A model generated the notes under the pieces. The model was not told where the DNA came from and ran no database searches. It saw only the letters and a program-made list of their open reading frames with translations. Shown in pieces: positions 1 to 7,225 of a stretch of 55,844 nucleotides of DNA. Positions within the stretch are counted from its first letter, which is position 1, and each line of letters starts with the position of its first letter. The translations under genes and the position numbers were made by a program. Source of the stretch: an uncultured Pelagibacteraceae bacterium (GTDB taxonomy: Bacteria > Pseudomonadota > Alphaproteobacteria > Pelagibacterales > Pelagibacteraceae); NCBI GenBank assembly GCA_902591695.1, contig CACJBQ010000004.1, forward strand, positions 1-55,844. The letters run 5' to 3'.

Positions 1-14
1 ATTGAACAAATCAT
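1..14 (-). CDS. Possible nrdR start (partial, runs off window)
   Basis: An ATG on the minus strand at 14-12 opens a frame of four and a half codons, reading Met-Ile-Cys-Ser and then leaving the window. It starts 3 bp past the glyA stop. In alphaproteobacteria glyA is commonly followed by nrdR, the repressor of ribonucleotide reductase genes, whose N terminus is a zinc ribbon beginning Met-x-Cys-x-x-Cys. The visible codons fit that start. This is inference from context plus four residues only. Confidence 0.35.
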
Positions 15-17
15 CTA

Positions 18-1325
18 TTATAAGTTCTTATATATCGGAAATGATGAAGTTAAAGAAATAACTTCATTTTTTACTTCGTTTTCTATTTTGCTATTATCTG
101 TTGGGTTTTCAGATAAACCTTTTAGAGTTTTTGTTATTAATTCACCTACCGTTTTAAACTCATTTAAACCAAATCCACGAGTTGTAGCCGCTTGAGTTCC
201 TAATCTTATTCCAGATGTAATCATTGGTTTTTCTGTATCAAATGGAATACCATTTTTATTACATGTAATGTTTGCTCTAGACAAACTCTCTGCTGCAAGA
301 TTTCCTTTTACATTGTATGGTCTCAAATCAACCAACATCAAATGTGTATCTGTTCCATCTGAATAAATTTTAAATCCATTATTTTTTAAAGTTTCTGCTA
401 ACATTTTTGCGTTTGCTAAAACAGATTTAATGTAATCTTGAAATTCTGGTTGTAGCGCTTCAAGAAAGCCAGCTGCTTTTGCCGCAATAATATGCATTAA
501 AGGTCCTCCCTGATAACCAGGAAAAACGGCTGTGTTAAATTTTTTAGCAAGATCTTCATGATTAGTTAAAATTATTCCTCCTCTTGCGCTTCTAAATACT
601 TTGTGAGTTGTTGAAGTAACCACATGAGCGTAGTCACATGGATTAGGGTATCCTTTACCAGCAACTAATCCTGAGAAGTGAGCCATATCAACCATTAGAT
701 ATGCTCCAACTTTATCTGCTATTTCTCTAAATCTTTTAAAGTCAATTACTCTAGAATAAGCACTTCCGCCTGCAATGATTAGTTTAGGTTTATGTTCTAA
801 TGCAAGTTTTTCAACATTATCATAATCTATCAACTCAGATTCTTTATCTACATCATAACCTATAGCGTTAAACCATTTACCAGACATTGAAATTTTTAAT
901 CCATGAGTAATGTGACCACCTGAATTTAAACTCATACCCATGAACGTATCACCTGGGCTTAACAAGGCTAAAAACACTGCTCCATTAGCTTGTGCACCTG
1001 AGTGTGGTTGAGCATTTGCAAATTTACAATTAAATAATTTTTTTAATCTTTCAATAGCAAGGTTTTCTGCCACATCAACATGCTCACATCCATTATAATA
1101 TCTTTTACCAGGATAACCTTCAGCATATTTGTTAGTTAAAACTGATCCTTGTGCTTCTAATACTGCTTGAGATACAATATTTTCAGACGCAATTAGCTCT
1201 ATATGTTGTTGCTGTCTAATTAATTCATCTTTAATAGCTTTATAAAGCTCTGGATCTTTTACAGATAAACTATCCTCAAAAAAACTTTTATAACTATCGT
1301 TTAAATAACTTTTTTCGCTCGACAT
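18..1325 (-). CDS. glyA: Serine hydroxymethyltransferase
   Basis: PLP enzyme converting serine and tetrahydrofolate to glycine and 5,10-methylene-THF, cytosolic. At 435 aa it has full family length. The PLP lysine is K242 in the TSTTHK motif, and the [17 protein letters not shown] and [11 protein letters not shown] blocks are all present. The loop just after the lysine reads VFRSARGG where most family members have TLRGPRGG; the arginine and the two glycines are kept. It lies 2 bp after rpiB in the same orientation and is probably cotranscribed with the upstream hydroxylase and rpiB. In this organism it would exchange glycine and one-carbon units with the sarcosine oxidase encoded further along the window. 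Confidence 0.96.
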   Translation of the reverse strand: MSSEKSYLNDSYKSFFEDSLSVKDPELYKAIKDELIRQQQHIELIASENIVSQAVLEAQGSVLTNKYAEGYPGKRYYNGCEHVDVAENLAIERLKKLFNCKFANAQPHSGAQANGAVFLALLSPGDTFMGMSLNSGGHITHGLKISMSGKWFNAIGYDVDKESELIDYDNVEKLALEHKPKLIIAGGSAYSRVIDFKRFREIADKVGAYLMVDMAHFSGLVAGKGYPNPCDYAHVVTSTTHKVFRSARGGIILTNHEDLAKKFNTAVFPGYQGGPLMHIIAAKAAGFLEALQPEFQDYIKSVLANAKMLAETLKNNGFKIYSDGTDTHLMLVDLRPYNVKGNLAAESLSRANITCNKNGIPFDTEKPMITSGIRLGTQAATTRGFGLNEFKTVGELITKTLKGLSENPTDNSKIENEVKNEVISLTSSFPIYKNL

Positions 1326-1327
1326 AA

Positions 1328-1753
1328 TTATATTTTCCTAACCCTTCTCAAGTGTCTTCCACCGTCAAATTTTGTATTTAAAAAAACACTTACAAATTTC
1401 AAAGCATTTTTTTTGGTTATTAACCTCGATCCTAATGTAATGATGTTTGCATCGTTATGCAATCTGGATAATTTCGTTGATTTTAGATTAAAACATTGTG
1501 CAGCGCGAATATTTTTATGCTTATTTGCCGCAATATTCATACCGGTTCCAGATCCACACACTAAAATGCCAACATTTTTATTATTAAGTTTAACTTTTTT
1601 TGCAACTTTATGGGCATAGTCAGGATAATCAACACTACTATCATCTTTTGGACCAAGATCCTCATATTTAATTTTTTTATTTTTTAAATAATTTTTAATT
1701 ATCTCTTTTAATTTAAATCCAGCGTGATCAGATGAAATAAATATTTTTTTCAA
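1328..1753 (-). CDS. rpiB: Ribose-5-phosphate isomerase B
   Basis: Isomerase of the LacA/RpiB family that interconverts ribose 5-phosphate and ribulose 5-phosphate. At 141 aa it is of normal length. The N-terminal SSDHAG motif carries H10, the catalytic cysteine is C66 in [15 protein letters not shown], and the downstream [12 protein letters not shown] block is intact. It sits between the hydroxylase gene (stop/start spacing about 1 bp) and glyA, so the three are likely one transcript. An rpiB-glyA pairing is common in alphaproteobacteria. No ribose-phosphate isomerase A is seen in this window. Confidence 0.95.
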   Translation of the reverse strand: MKKIFISSDHAGFKLKEIIKNYLKNKKIKYEDLGPKDDSSVDYPDYAHKVAKKVKLNNKNVGILVCGSGTGMNIAANKHKNIRAAQCFNLKSTKLSRLHNDANIITLGSRLITKKNALKFVSVFLNTKFDGGRHLRRVRKI

Positions 1754-1754
1754 A

Positions 1755-2393
1755 TTAATTAAATTTATAATCTAAAACACAAGCAACTAAATGTATTCTA
1801 TTCTCTTCTCCACCATTAAATGCATTGTGATACTTGGTATTATTTGTAATCCAAACAGAACCATCAGCAGGCATATGTTTCGCAACGTTATCAATAACCA
1901 TGATGCAGCCAGGATTAGTGATTAGAGGTATATGTAATCTCGGCTCAGGATCTCGATGCCAGCTTAAAGTTGATCTTGGTTCTTTTAAAAGAATTCTTAC
2001 TCTACCAAGTTTATATCTGGATGAAAGAGTGTCATATACTTCTTTGAAATAAGTATTTTCATAATCTTTTATAAATTCTGAATATAATGACTCATCAAGT
2101 GTCTCATCTCTAACAACTTCTTTTCCTGATTTATCAGGTTTTGTCCAATATACTCCTCTAGCCTTGTTACCTTTAATTGAGTCTGGGTCACCAGGTATTT
2201 GAGTTAATGATATCGCTCCAAAGTGCGTTACACCAGCATCTTCAAATTTTTTAATTTTAACTATTTGCTGATAAGCCTCTTGTAATTTTTCAATATCAAA
2301 TTTGATATCTTGCTTTTGGAAATCACTAAAGTCTAAAATTCTATCTTCCTTTTTGACATTTAAGTCTATTACTTTTGAATTTTCTATTGTCAT
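1755..2393 (-). CDS. 2-oxoglutarate/Fe(II) dioxygenase, aspartyl/asparaginyl hydroxylase-like
   Basis: A 212-aa protein whose C-terminal half looks like the aspartyl/asparaginyl beta-hydroxylase fold (double-stranded beta-helix). It has the facial triad H146-x-D148 in WHRDPEPRLHIPL, a distal H189 in KYHNAF, and R199, which is placed to bind the 2-oxoglutarate carboxylate. The N-terminal 60 residues are acidic and unassigned. No signal peptide is seen, so it should be cytosolic. Enzymes with this triad hydroxylate free amino acids such as proline or protein side chains; the substrate here cannot be read from sequence. It is the first gene of the operon leading into rpiB and glyA. The enzyme class is secure, the function is not. 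Confidence 0.72.
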   Translation of the reverse strand: MTIENSKVIDLNVKKEDRILDFSDFQKQDIKFDIEKLQEAYQQIVKIKKFEDAGVTHFGAISLTQIPGDPDSIKGNKARGVYWTKPDKSGKEVVRDETLDESLYSEFIKDYENTYFKEVYDTLSSRYKLGRVRILLKEPRSTLSWHRDPEPRLHIPLITNPGCIMVIDNVAKHMPADGSVWITNNTKYHNAFNGGEENRIHLVACVLDYKFN

Positions 2394-2418
2394 CTTGATT
2401 GCTTTCTACCCTTTTTTT

Positions 2419-2447
2419 TGTATATGTGTATATTACATTTGTCGCAA
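2419..2447 (-). promoter_or_regulatory. Sigma70-like promoter for the hydroxylase-rpiB-glyA operon
   Basis: Read on the minus strand: -35 TTGCGA at 2447-2442, a 17-bp spacer, and -10 TATACA at 2424-2419. This predicts a start near 2412 and a leader of about 20 nt before the ATG at 2393, with a weak AGAAAG ribosome site between. The 73-bp gap also has to serve the divergent hemB. Confidence 0.45.
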
Positions 2448-2466
2448 TTTAAAAGTAAATTAAAAC

Positions 2467-3456
2467 ATGATTATTGGTAAATACCCCAATCTTAGACTTA
2501 GAAGAACTAGAAAAGAATCTTGGTCAAGAAGACTGATTCAAGAAAATACTTTAAGTCCAAATGACTTTATATTACCTATTTTTTTAATAGAAGGATCTAA
2601 TATACGGCAACCAATTTCATCTATGCCGGGTGTATACAGGTATACTATTAATAGATTGAGCCAAATAGTAGACAGAGCAATAAAAAAGAAGATACCAATG
2701 GTTGCACTTTTTCCAAAAACACAAAATGCATTTAAAGATGAATTGGGTACAGAGTCGCTTAACGAAAAAAATTTAGTTTGTAGAGCAATTAAAGAAATCA
2801 AAAAAAGATACAAAAATCAAATAGGTATTATGTGTGACGTAGCATTAGATCCCTACACATCACATGGTCATGACGGTTTAATCAAATCTAACACAATACT
2901 TAATGATGAGACTATAGAGATTCTTATTAATCAATCATTACTTCAAGCAGAGATGGGTTGCGATGTACTGGCTCCTTCAGACATGATGGATGGCAGAATA
3001 GGTAAAATCAGAAAAGCTTTAGATAAAAATAAATTCCAAAATGTTCAAATATTATCTTATGCAGCAAAATATGCTTCAAGTTTTTACGGACCTTTTAGAG
3101 ATGCAGTCGGTTCTAAAGGTTCGTTAAAAGGAGACAAAAAAACTTATCAGATGGATTATAGAAATTCTAATGAAGCTTTAAGAGAAGTTGCCTTAGATAT
3201 TAAAGAAGGTGCTGATATGGTAATGGTTAAACCAGGTATGCCCTACTTAGACATAATAAAATCAATAAAAGAAAAATTTAAATTGCCTGTATTTGCCTAT
3301 CAAGTATCAGGAGAATACAGCTTAATTGAAACAGCTATATCGAAAAAATTAATTAATAAAGATGCTGTATATGAAAGCTTAGTTGCTTTTAAGAGAGCTG
3401 GTGCCAATGCTATAGTAAGTTATTACGCTGATAGAATTGATAAAATAATAAAATAA
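2467..3456 (+). CDS. hemB: Delta-aminolevulinic acid dehydratase (porphobilinogen synthase)
   Basis: Condenses two 5-aminolevulinate molecules to porphobilinogen in heme synthesis. At 329 aa it is full length. The two active-site lysines are visible: K201 in SYAAKYASSFYGPFRDA and the Schiff-base K255 in MVMVKPGMPY. The metal-site segment reads DVALDPYTSHGHDG, with aspartates where zinc-dependent enzymes have cysteines, so this is the magnesium-type, cysteine-free class typical of alphaproteobacteria and plastids. It is transcribed alone, divergent from the hydroxylase operon and convergent with recO with zero bases between the stop codons. Confidence 0.96.
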   Translation: MIIGKYPNLRLRRTRKESWSRRLIQENTLSPNDFILPIFLIEGSNIRQPISSMPGVYRYTINRLSQIVDRAIKKKIPMVALFPKTQNAFKDELGTESLNEKNLVCRAIKEIKKRYKNQIGIMCDVALDPYTSHGHDGLIKSNTILNDETIEILINQSLLQAEMGCDVLAPSDMMDGRIGKIRKALDKNKFQNVQILSYAAKYASSFYGPFRDAVGSKGSLKGDKKTYQMDYRNSNEALREVALDIKEGADMVMVKPGMPYLDIIKSIKEKFKLPVFAYQVSGEYSLIETAISKKLINKDAVYESLVAFKRAGANAIVSYYADRIDKIIK

Positions 3457-3464
3457 TTATTTTA
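3449..3464. repeat. 16-bp perfect palindrome centred on abutting hemB/recO stop codons
   Basis: TAAAATAATTATTTTA is identical on both strands. Its centre is the junction of the hemB TAA (3454-3456) and the recO stop (3459-3457 on the minus strand). As RNA from either strand it could fold into a short A/U-only hairpin ending in U residues, so a weak bidirectional terminator is possible. The symmetry of TAA facing TTA explains only its central six bases. Confidence 0.6.
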
Positions 3465-4137
3465 AGGTATTTAAAAATAACAACCTACTATTGGGATAAG
3501 TTAAATTATTTGGTCTTAATATAGTTTTATCCAAATAATCGCCTACCAATTTTAAACCGTTCAATAAAGTGCCGAGATCATTAACTTCTATATCTTTTTC
3601 AATCAAAAAATTAGGTACATATTTTTTTTCATTTAAAGAACTTGCATAATATACGGTTTTGTTACCTTCTAAATCTTTTTCAACTAAATTTTCAAGCGCC
3701 AAGTCATATCCTAATATTTTAAGTAACTCCAATTCCCAAAATATATATTTTTTTATCCAATCTTTTTCTTTTAAAATTAAAAATAAATTTTGAATTATAA
3801 AATAAACTTTATCGTTAGATTGAGACTGTGCTGTTAATATTTTGATTAAATTCATAGCAGATGTAATACAGGATAACTTTTGCTTATGATCAAAATATAA
3901 TGGGGTATAGGCATTTAAAATTTCAATTTTAAAATAACCTATTCTGTTTTCATTTTTAGAATTGTAATTAACATGAAGTTTATTGCCAACTTGAAGGTAA
4001 TTTTTAATTTTTTTTGAAGTACCGCCAAATATAATTCCGGATATCTTTCCTTTATCTTTTGTAAATAATTCAGCAATTAATGAATTTTCATTATATCTAG
4101 TTTTACTTATTAAAAATCCTTCGTCTGACCAATTCAT
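3457..4137 (-). CDS. recO: DNA repair protein RecO
   Basis: Recombination mediator that helps load RecA on SSB-coated single-stranded DNA in the RecFOR pathway. The 226-aa protein begins with the OB-fold segment MNWSDEGFLISKTRYNENSLIAELFT, followed by GKISGIIFGG, as in the family; the helical C-terminal part is poorly conserved, as usual. No CxxC zinc motif is present. Its start overlaps the rnc stop by 4 bp (ATGA). In most alphaproteobacteria era lies between rnc and recO; here there is no room for it. It ends the long dapA-to-recO cluster. Confidence 0.88.
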   Translation of the reverse strand: MNWSDEGFLISKTRYNENSLIAELFTKDKGKISGIIFGGTSKKIKNYLQVGNKLHVNYNSKNENRIGYFKIEILNAYTPLYFDHKQKLSCITSAMNLIKILTAQSQSNDKVYFIIQNLFLILKEKDWIKKYIFWELELLKILGYDLALENLVEKDLEGNKTVYYASSLNEKKYVPNFLIEKDIEVNDLGTLLNGLKLVGDYLDKTILRPNNLTYPNSRLLFLNTLK

Positions 4138-4802
4138 TTTTTATTTGTATTTTTTAAACATTCTATTGCAGCATTTTGTTCGGCTTCTTTCTTTGATTTT
4201 CCGGAAGCTATAAAATATTTTGTATTAGGTAATTTTACTCCAACTTTGAATATGGGTTTATGCCTTGGACCAGTATTTGAAATTAATTTATAGGTGGGTA
4301 GTTTTTTAAAGTTTTTTAAAGTTTGTTCCTGTAGTTTTGTTTTTGCATCTATTTCCGTTACAACACTCTTTTCAATATGGTCTTGCCACAAATTTAAAAT
4401 TGTTTTTTCAACAATTGCAAAACCTTTATCAAGATATATAGCACCAATTAAAGCTTCACAGGAATCCGATATAATTTTATCCTCAATTTTTATTTTTTTA
4501 TTATTAGGATTAAATGTTTTAACATAATTAGCTAAATTGATTTTTGTAGCTATATCCAAACAGGTTTTTTTATTCACTAACGATGCAAATTTTTTATCAA
4601 GAATACCTTCTTTTTCCTCTGGATAAATTTCTAAAAGTTTTTTTGCTATCACCAAACCAAGAACTCTATCACCCAGGAACTCTATCTTTTCATTATTTTC
4701 ATTTGGATTAAAGCTTTTATGTGTAAGAGCTTGAATAAGTAGATCTTTATTTTTAAATTTTAAATCAATTTTTTTTTCTAAACTCTGATAGCTAATTTTC
4801 AT
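4134..4802 (-). CDS. rnc: Ribonuclease III
   Basis: Double-strand-specific endoribonuclease that matures rRNA precursors and some mRNAs. It has 222 aa. The nuclease domain carries the signature IEFLGDRVLGLVIA with E41 and D45, plus DSCEALIGAIYLDKG with D113 and E116 as the other metal ligands. A C-terminal double-stranded RNA binding domain (about 150-220) ends in SGKSKKEAEQNAAIECL. The start shares one base with the lepB stop, and the gene end overlaps the start of recO. Confidence 0.96.
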   Translation of the reverse strand: MKISYQSLEKKIDLKFKNKDLLIQALTHKSFNPNENNEKIEFLGDRVLGLVIAKKLLEIYPEEKEGILDKKFASLVNKKTCLDIATKINLANYVKTFNPNNKKIKIEDKIISDSCEALIGAIYLDKGFAIVEKTILNLWQDHIEKSVVTEIDAKTKLQEQTLKNFKKLPTYKLISNTGPRHKPIFKVGVKLPNTKYFIASGKSKKEAEQNAAIECLKNTNKK

Positions 4803-5539
4803 TAATTAATTTTATTAAATGTTCTTTTAAATCTTATTGATTTGTGCCATTTCCAAAATTCTATAAAACTTCCTATTTTTTTATCAGAAGAGAAAAATAT
4901 AAATTGAGCTTTTCCTACTAAATTATCTTGATGTACATATCCAACACTTGTCAGATATCTACTATCTTTAGAACAATCTCTGTTGTCACCTAAAAAGAAA
5001 TAATGATCTTTTGGTACAGTAAACATATCAGAATTTTGATAGGTATAATCTTTTAAATAAACAGTATGAAATTTTTTACCATTTGAAAGTTTTTCTTCAA
5101 ATCTATAAACATCAATACTTTTGTCTCCACAAAAAATAGTAGTTTTGTTGTTAATTTTAGATTTAAGAATTTCAGAATTATTTAAATATAAATTAGAGTC
5201 TATAAATTGAATTTTATCACCAGGTAGTCCGATTAATCTTTTAATGTAATCTGTTCGATTATCTGCTGGTGTTTTAAATACAATTACATCGCCCCTTTCT
5301 GGACTGCTAAACATAATTCTTTTGTTTAATATTGGAGGGCTAAAAGGAAATGAATGTTTACTATATCCATAGGTATATTTTGTTACAAACAACCTATCAC
5401 CAACTAATAAAGTAGGCTCCATGGATGATGATGGAATATAAAATGGTTGTACTAAAAGCGATCTAATTATAACTGCAATTATTAATGCATAAATTAGGGT
5501 TTTTATATTTTCTGAAAAAAAATTTTTATCTAATTTCAT
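4802..5539 (-). CDS. lepB: Signal peptidase I
   Basis: Membrane-anchored serine protease that removes signal peptides from secreted proteins. It has 245 aa with one N-terminal membrane segment (about 12-30). The catalytic serine is S39 in PSSSMEPTLLVGD and the general base is K100 in DYIKRLIGLPGD; the later GDNRDCSKDSR block is also present. It lies between acpS (4-bp overlap) and rnc (1-bp overlap), the usual alphaproteobacterial order. It should process the exported products of this window, such as the transglycosylase and the 94-aa protein at 30940. Confidence 0.96.
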   Translation of the reverse strand: MKLDKNFFSENIKTLIYALIIAVIIRSLLVQPFYIPSSSMEPTLLVGDRLFVTKYTYGYSKHSFPFSPPILNKRIMFSSPERGDVIVFKTPADNRTDYIKRLIGLPGDKIQFIDSNLYLNNSEILKSKINNKTTIFCGDKSIDVYRFEEKLSNGKKFHTVYLKDYTYQNSDMFTVPKDHYFFLGDNRDCSKDSRYLTSVGYVHQDNLVGKAQFIFFSSDKKIGSFIEFWKWHKSIRFKRTFNKIN

Positions 5540-5922
5540 GATACTTGAATAATTGCAAATGCTGTTGAATAATTTTTTTCATCTGAAATTGATAGAAAAA
5601 ATTTAAAATTTTTGATTTTAAAGTTTTTTTGAACGATTTTTGTAATTTTTTTATTTTTAACATAATAAGGCTTTCCCATTTTGTCATTAACAACTTCTAT
5701 ATCTTTAAAATTTAAATTCATACGAAAACCAGTGCCAAGGGCTTTAGAAAATGCTTCTTTTGCAGCAAATCTCTTTGAAAAAAAAGCTACTTTATTACTT
5801 ACAGCATTAGACTGTTTTAATTCTTTAAATGAATAAATTCTTTTTTTAAATAAAGGATTTTTAATCGATTTTTGAATTCTTTTATTTTCAACAATATCAA
5901 CACCAATACCAAGAATTTTCAT
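5536..5922 (-). CDS. acpS: Holo-[acyl-carrier-protein] synthase
   Basis: Transfers the 4'-phosphopantetheine arm of coenzyme A to apo-acyl carrier protein, activating it for fatty acid synthesis. It has 128 aa. Magnesium ligands are visible as D9 in GIGVDIVENKRI and E56 in RFAAKEAFSKALGTG, the two diagnostic motifs. The gene overlaps both pdxJ and lepB by 4 bp. Together with panC in this window it belongs to the coenzyme A/pantetheine axis. Confidence 0.95.
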   Translation of the reverse strand: MKILGIGVDIVENKRIQKSIKNPLFKKRIYSFKELKQSNAVSNKVAFFSKRFAAKEAFSKALGTGFRMNLNFKDIEVVNDKMGKPYYVKNKKITKIVQKNFKIKNFKFFLSISDEKNYSTAFAIIQVS

Positions 5923-6641
5923 TTATTTTTTATAATTTTTTTTAAGTTTTTAATTACTTTTGAAAGTCCATTAAATATTGACTCCCCAATTATAAAATGT
6001 CCAATGTTATACTCCACAATATCTATTATTTTTGTTAACATTTTGGTGGTTTTATAGTCTAAACCATGACCAGCATGAACTTCTATATTTAAATTAGATG
6101 CTAATTTTGCACTTTTTTTAATTCTGTTTAACTCACTAGAATAATTTTTTTTTGATTTAACTAGGTTTGCTAGTTTTCCAGTATGTATTTCAATACAATC
6201 AGTATTTAATTTTTTAGCAAGTCTAATATCATTTTGAGAAGGATTAATGAACAAACTCGTTCTTATCTTTGCTTTTTTAAATTTTTTAATTATTTTCTCT
6301 ATTTTATTAAGGTTATTTTTTATATTTAAACCTCCCTCAGTAGTAATTTCTTTTCTATTTTCTGGAACTAAACAAATAAAATTTGGTTTAATCCTCAGTG
6401 CTTTCTCAACGATTTCTTTGTTCATGGAAATTTCAAGGTTTACAAGCACATTTTTTAAACCACATATTTTTTTGGCATCCATATCGTTTATATGTCTTCT
6501 ATCTTCTCTTAAATGAATTGTTACAGAATCAGCTCCATAACTAATAACTTTTTTTGCTGCATATATAGGATCAGGATGTTTCTCACCACGAGCGTTTCGT
6601 AAAGTTGCAATATGATCTATATTTACACCTAACCTTTTCAC
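5919..6641 (-). CDS. pdxJ: Pyridoxine 5'-phosphate synthase
   Basis: Last ring-forming step of the DXP-dependent vitamin B6 pathway: joins 1-deoxyxylulose 5-phosphate and 3-amino-2-oxopropyl phosphate. The 240-aa TIM barrel starts with RLGVNIDHIATLRNARG and includes DSVTIHLREDRRHI, EIHTGKLA, VHAGHGLDY and IGHFIIGESIF, all family hallmarks. It overlaps pyrE and acpS by 4 bp each. The product, PLP, is the cofactor of GlyA encoded at the left end of the window. Confidence 0.96.
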   Translation of the reverse strand: MKRLGVNIDHIATLRNARGEKHPDPIYAAKKVISYGADSVTIHLREDRRHINDMDAKKICGLKNVLVNLEISMNKEIVEKALRIKPNFICLVPENRKEITTEGGLNIKNNLNKIEKIIKKFKKAKIRTSLFINPSQNDIRLAKKLNTDCIEIHTGKLANLVKSKKNYSSELNRIKKSAKLASNLNIEVHAGHGLDYKTTKMLTKIIDIVEYNIGHFIIGESIFNGLSKVIKNLKKIIKNK

Positions 6642-7225
6642 TTAATAAATCTGCTTCCTGGGGTTGTTATTGGTATTGATTTAAGTTCAGGTGGTAATTT
6701 ATTTGCTTTATAAGTAGGAACTTCTATTTTTAAATGAGATGTTATTCCAGTTTTTATTTTTAAAGATTCTTTCGTCGATCGATCAATTATAGATGCAAAT
6801 CCAATTAATTTTGCTTTTGATTTTTTAATTAATTTTACACACTCTAAACTTGATTTTCCTGTAGTGATTACATCTTCTATAATCAGTACTCTTGATCCTT
6901 TTTTAATATTAAATCCCCTTCTAAGAGTAAATTTGTCATTTACTCTTTCACAAAAAATTGTTTCTTTTTTTAGCAATTTTCCTATTTCATATCCAATAAT
7001 TACCCCTCCCATTGCAGGAGCTAGTATTAAATCAATTTTTTTAAATTTTTTTTTAATTTTATTTGCTAAAGATTTACAAATTTTATCAGCTAAATTGGGG
7101 AAACTTAAAAGTTTTGCACACTGAATATATTTTGAAGAATGTAGACCTGATGATAGAACAAAGTGACCTTCTAATAATGCATTAGTTTTTTTTAAAATAT
7201 TTAAGGATTTTTTGTGTGAAAGCAT
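6638..7225 (-). CDS. pyrE: Orotate phosphoribosyltransferase
   Basis: Joins orotate and PRPP to make orotidine 5'-phosphate. The 195-aa protein has the PRPP-binding loop RVLIIEDVITTGKSS, and its N-terminal ALLEGHFVLSSGLHSSKYIQ block is typical of the longer alphaproteobacterial form. The start overlaps the 3' end of spoT by 44 bp. No later in-frame ATG precedes the conserved ALLEGHF block, so the overlap appears real. The neighbour order spoT-pyrE-pdxJ-acpS is conserved in alphaproteobacteria. Confidence 0.93.
   Translation of the reverse strand: MLSHKKSLNILKKTNALLEGHFVLSSGLHSSKYIQCAKLLSFPNLADKICKSLANKIKKKFKKIDLILAPAMGGVIIGYEIGKLLKKETIFCERVNDKFTLRRGFNIKKGSRVLIIEDVITTGKSSLECVKLIKKSKAKLIGFASIIDRSTKESLKIKTGITSHLKIEVPTYKANKLPPELKSIPITTPGSRFIK

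Noticed and set aside
6247-6516. Opposite-strand and out-of-frame ORFs of 60-150 codons, such as this one across pdxJ and those across fusA, gatB and mgtE
   Set aside because: Each lies fully inside a well-supported gene, is rich in Ser/Phe/Leu as expected for antisense of Lys/Glu-rich coding sequence, and shows no domain.
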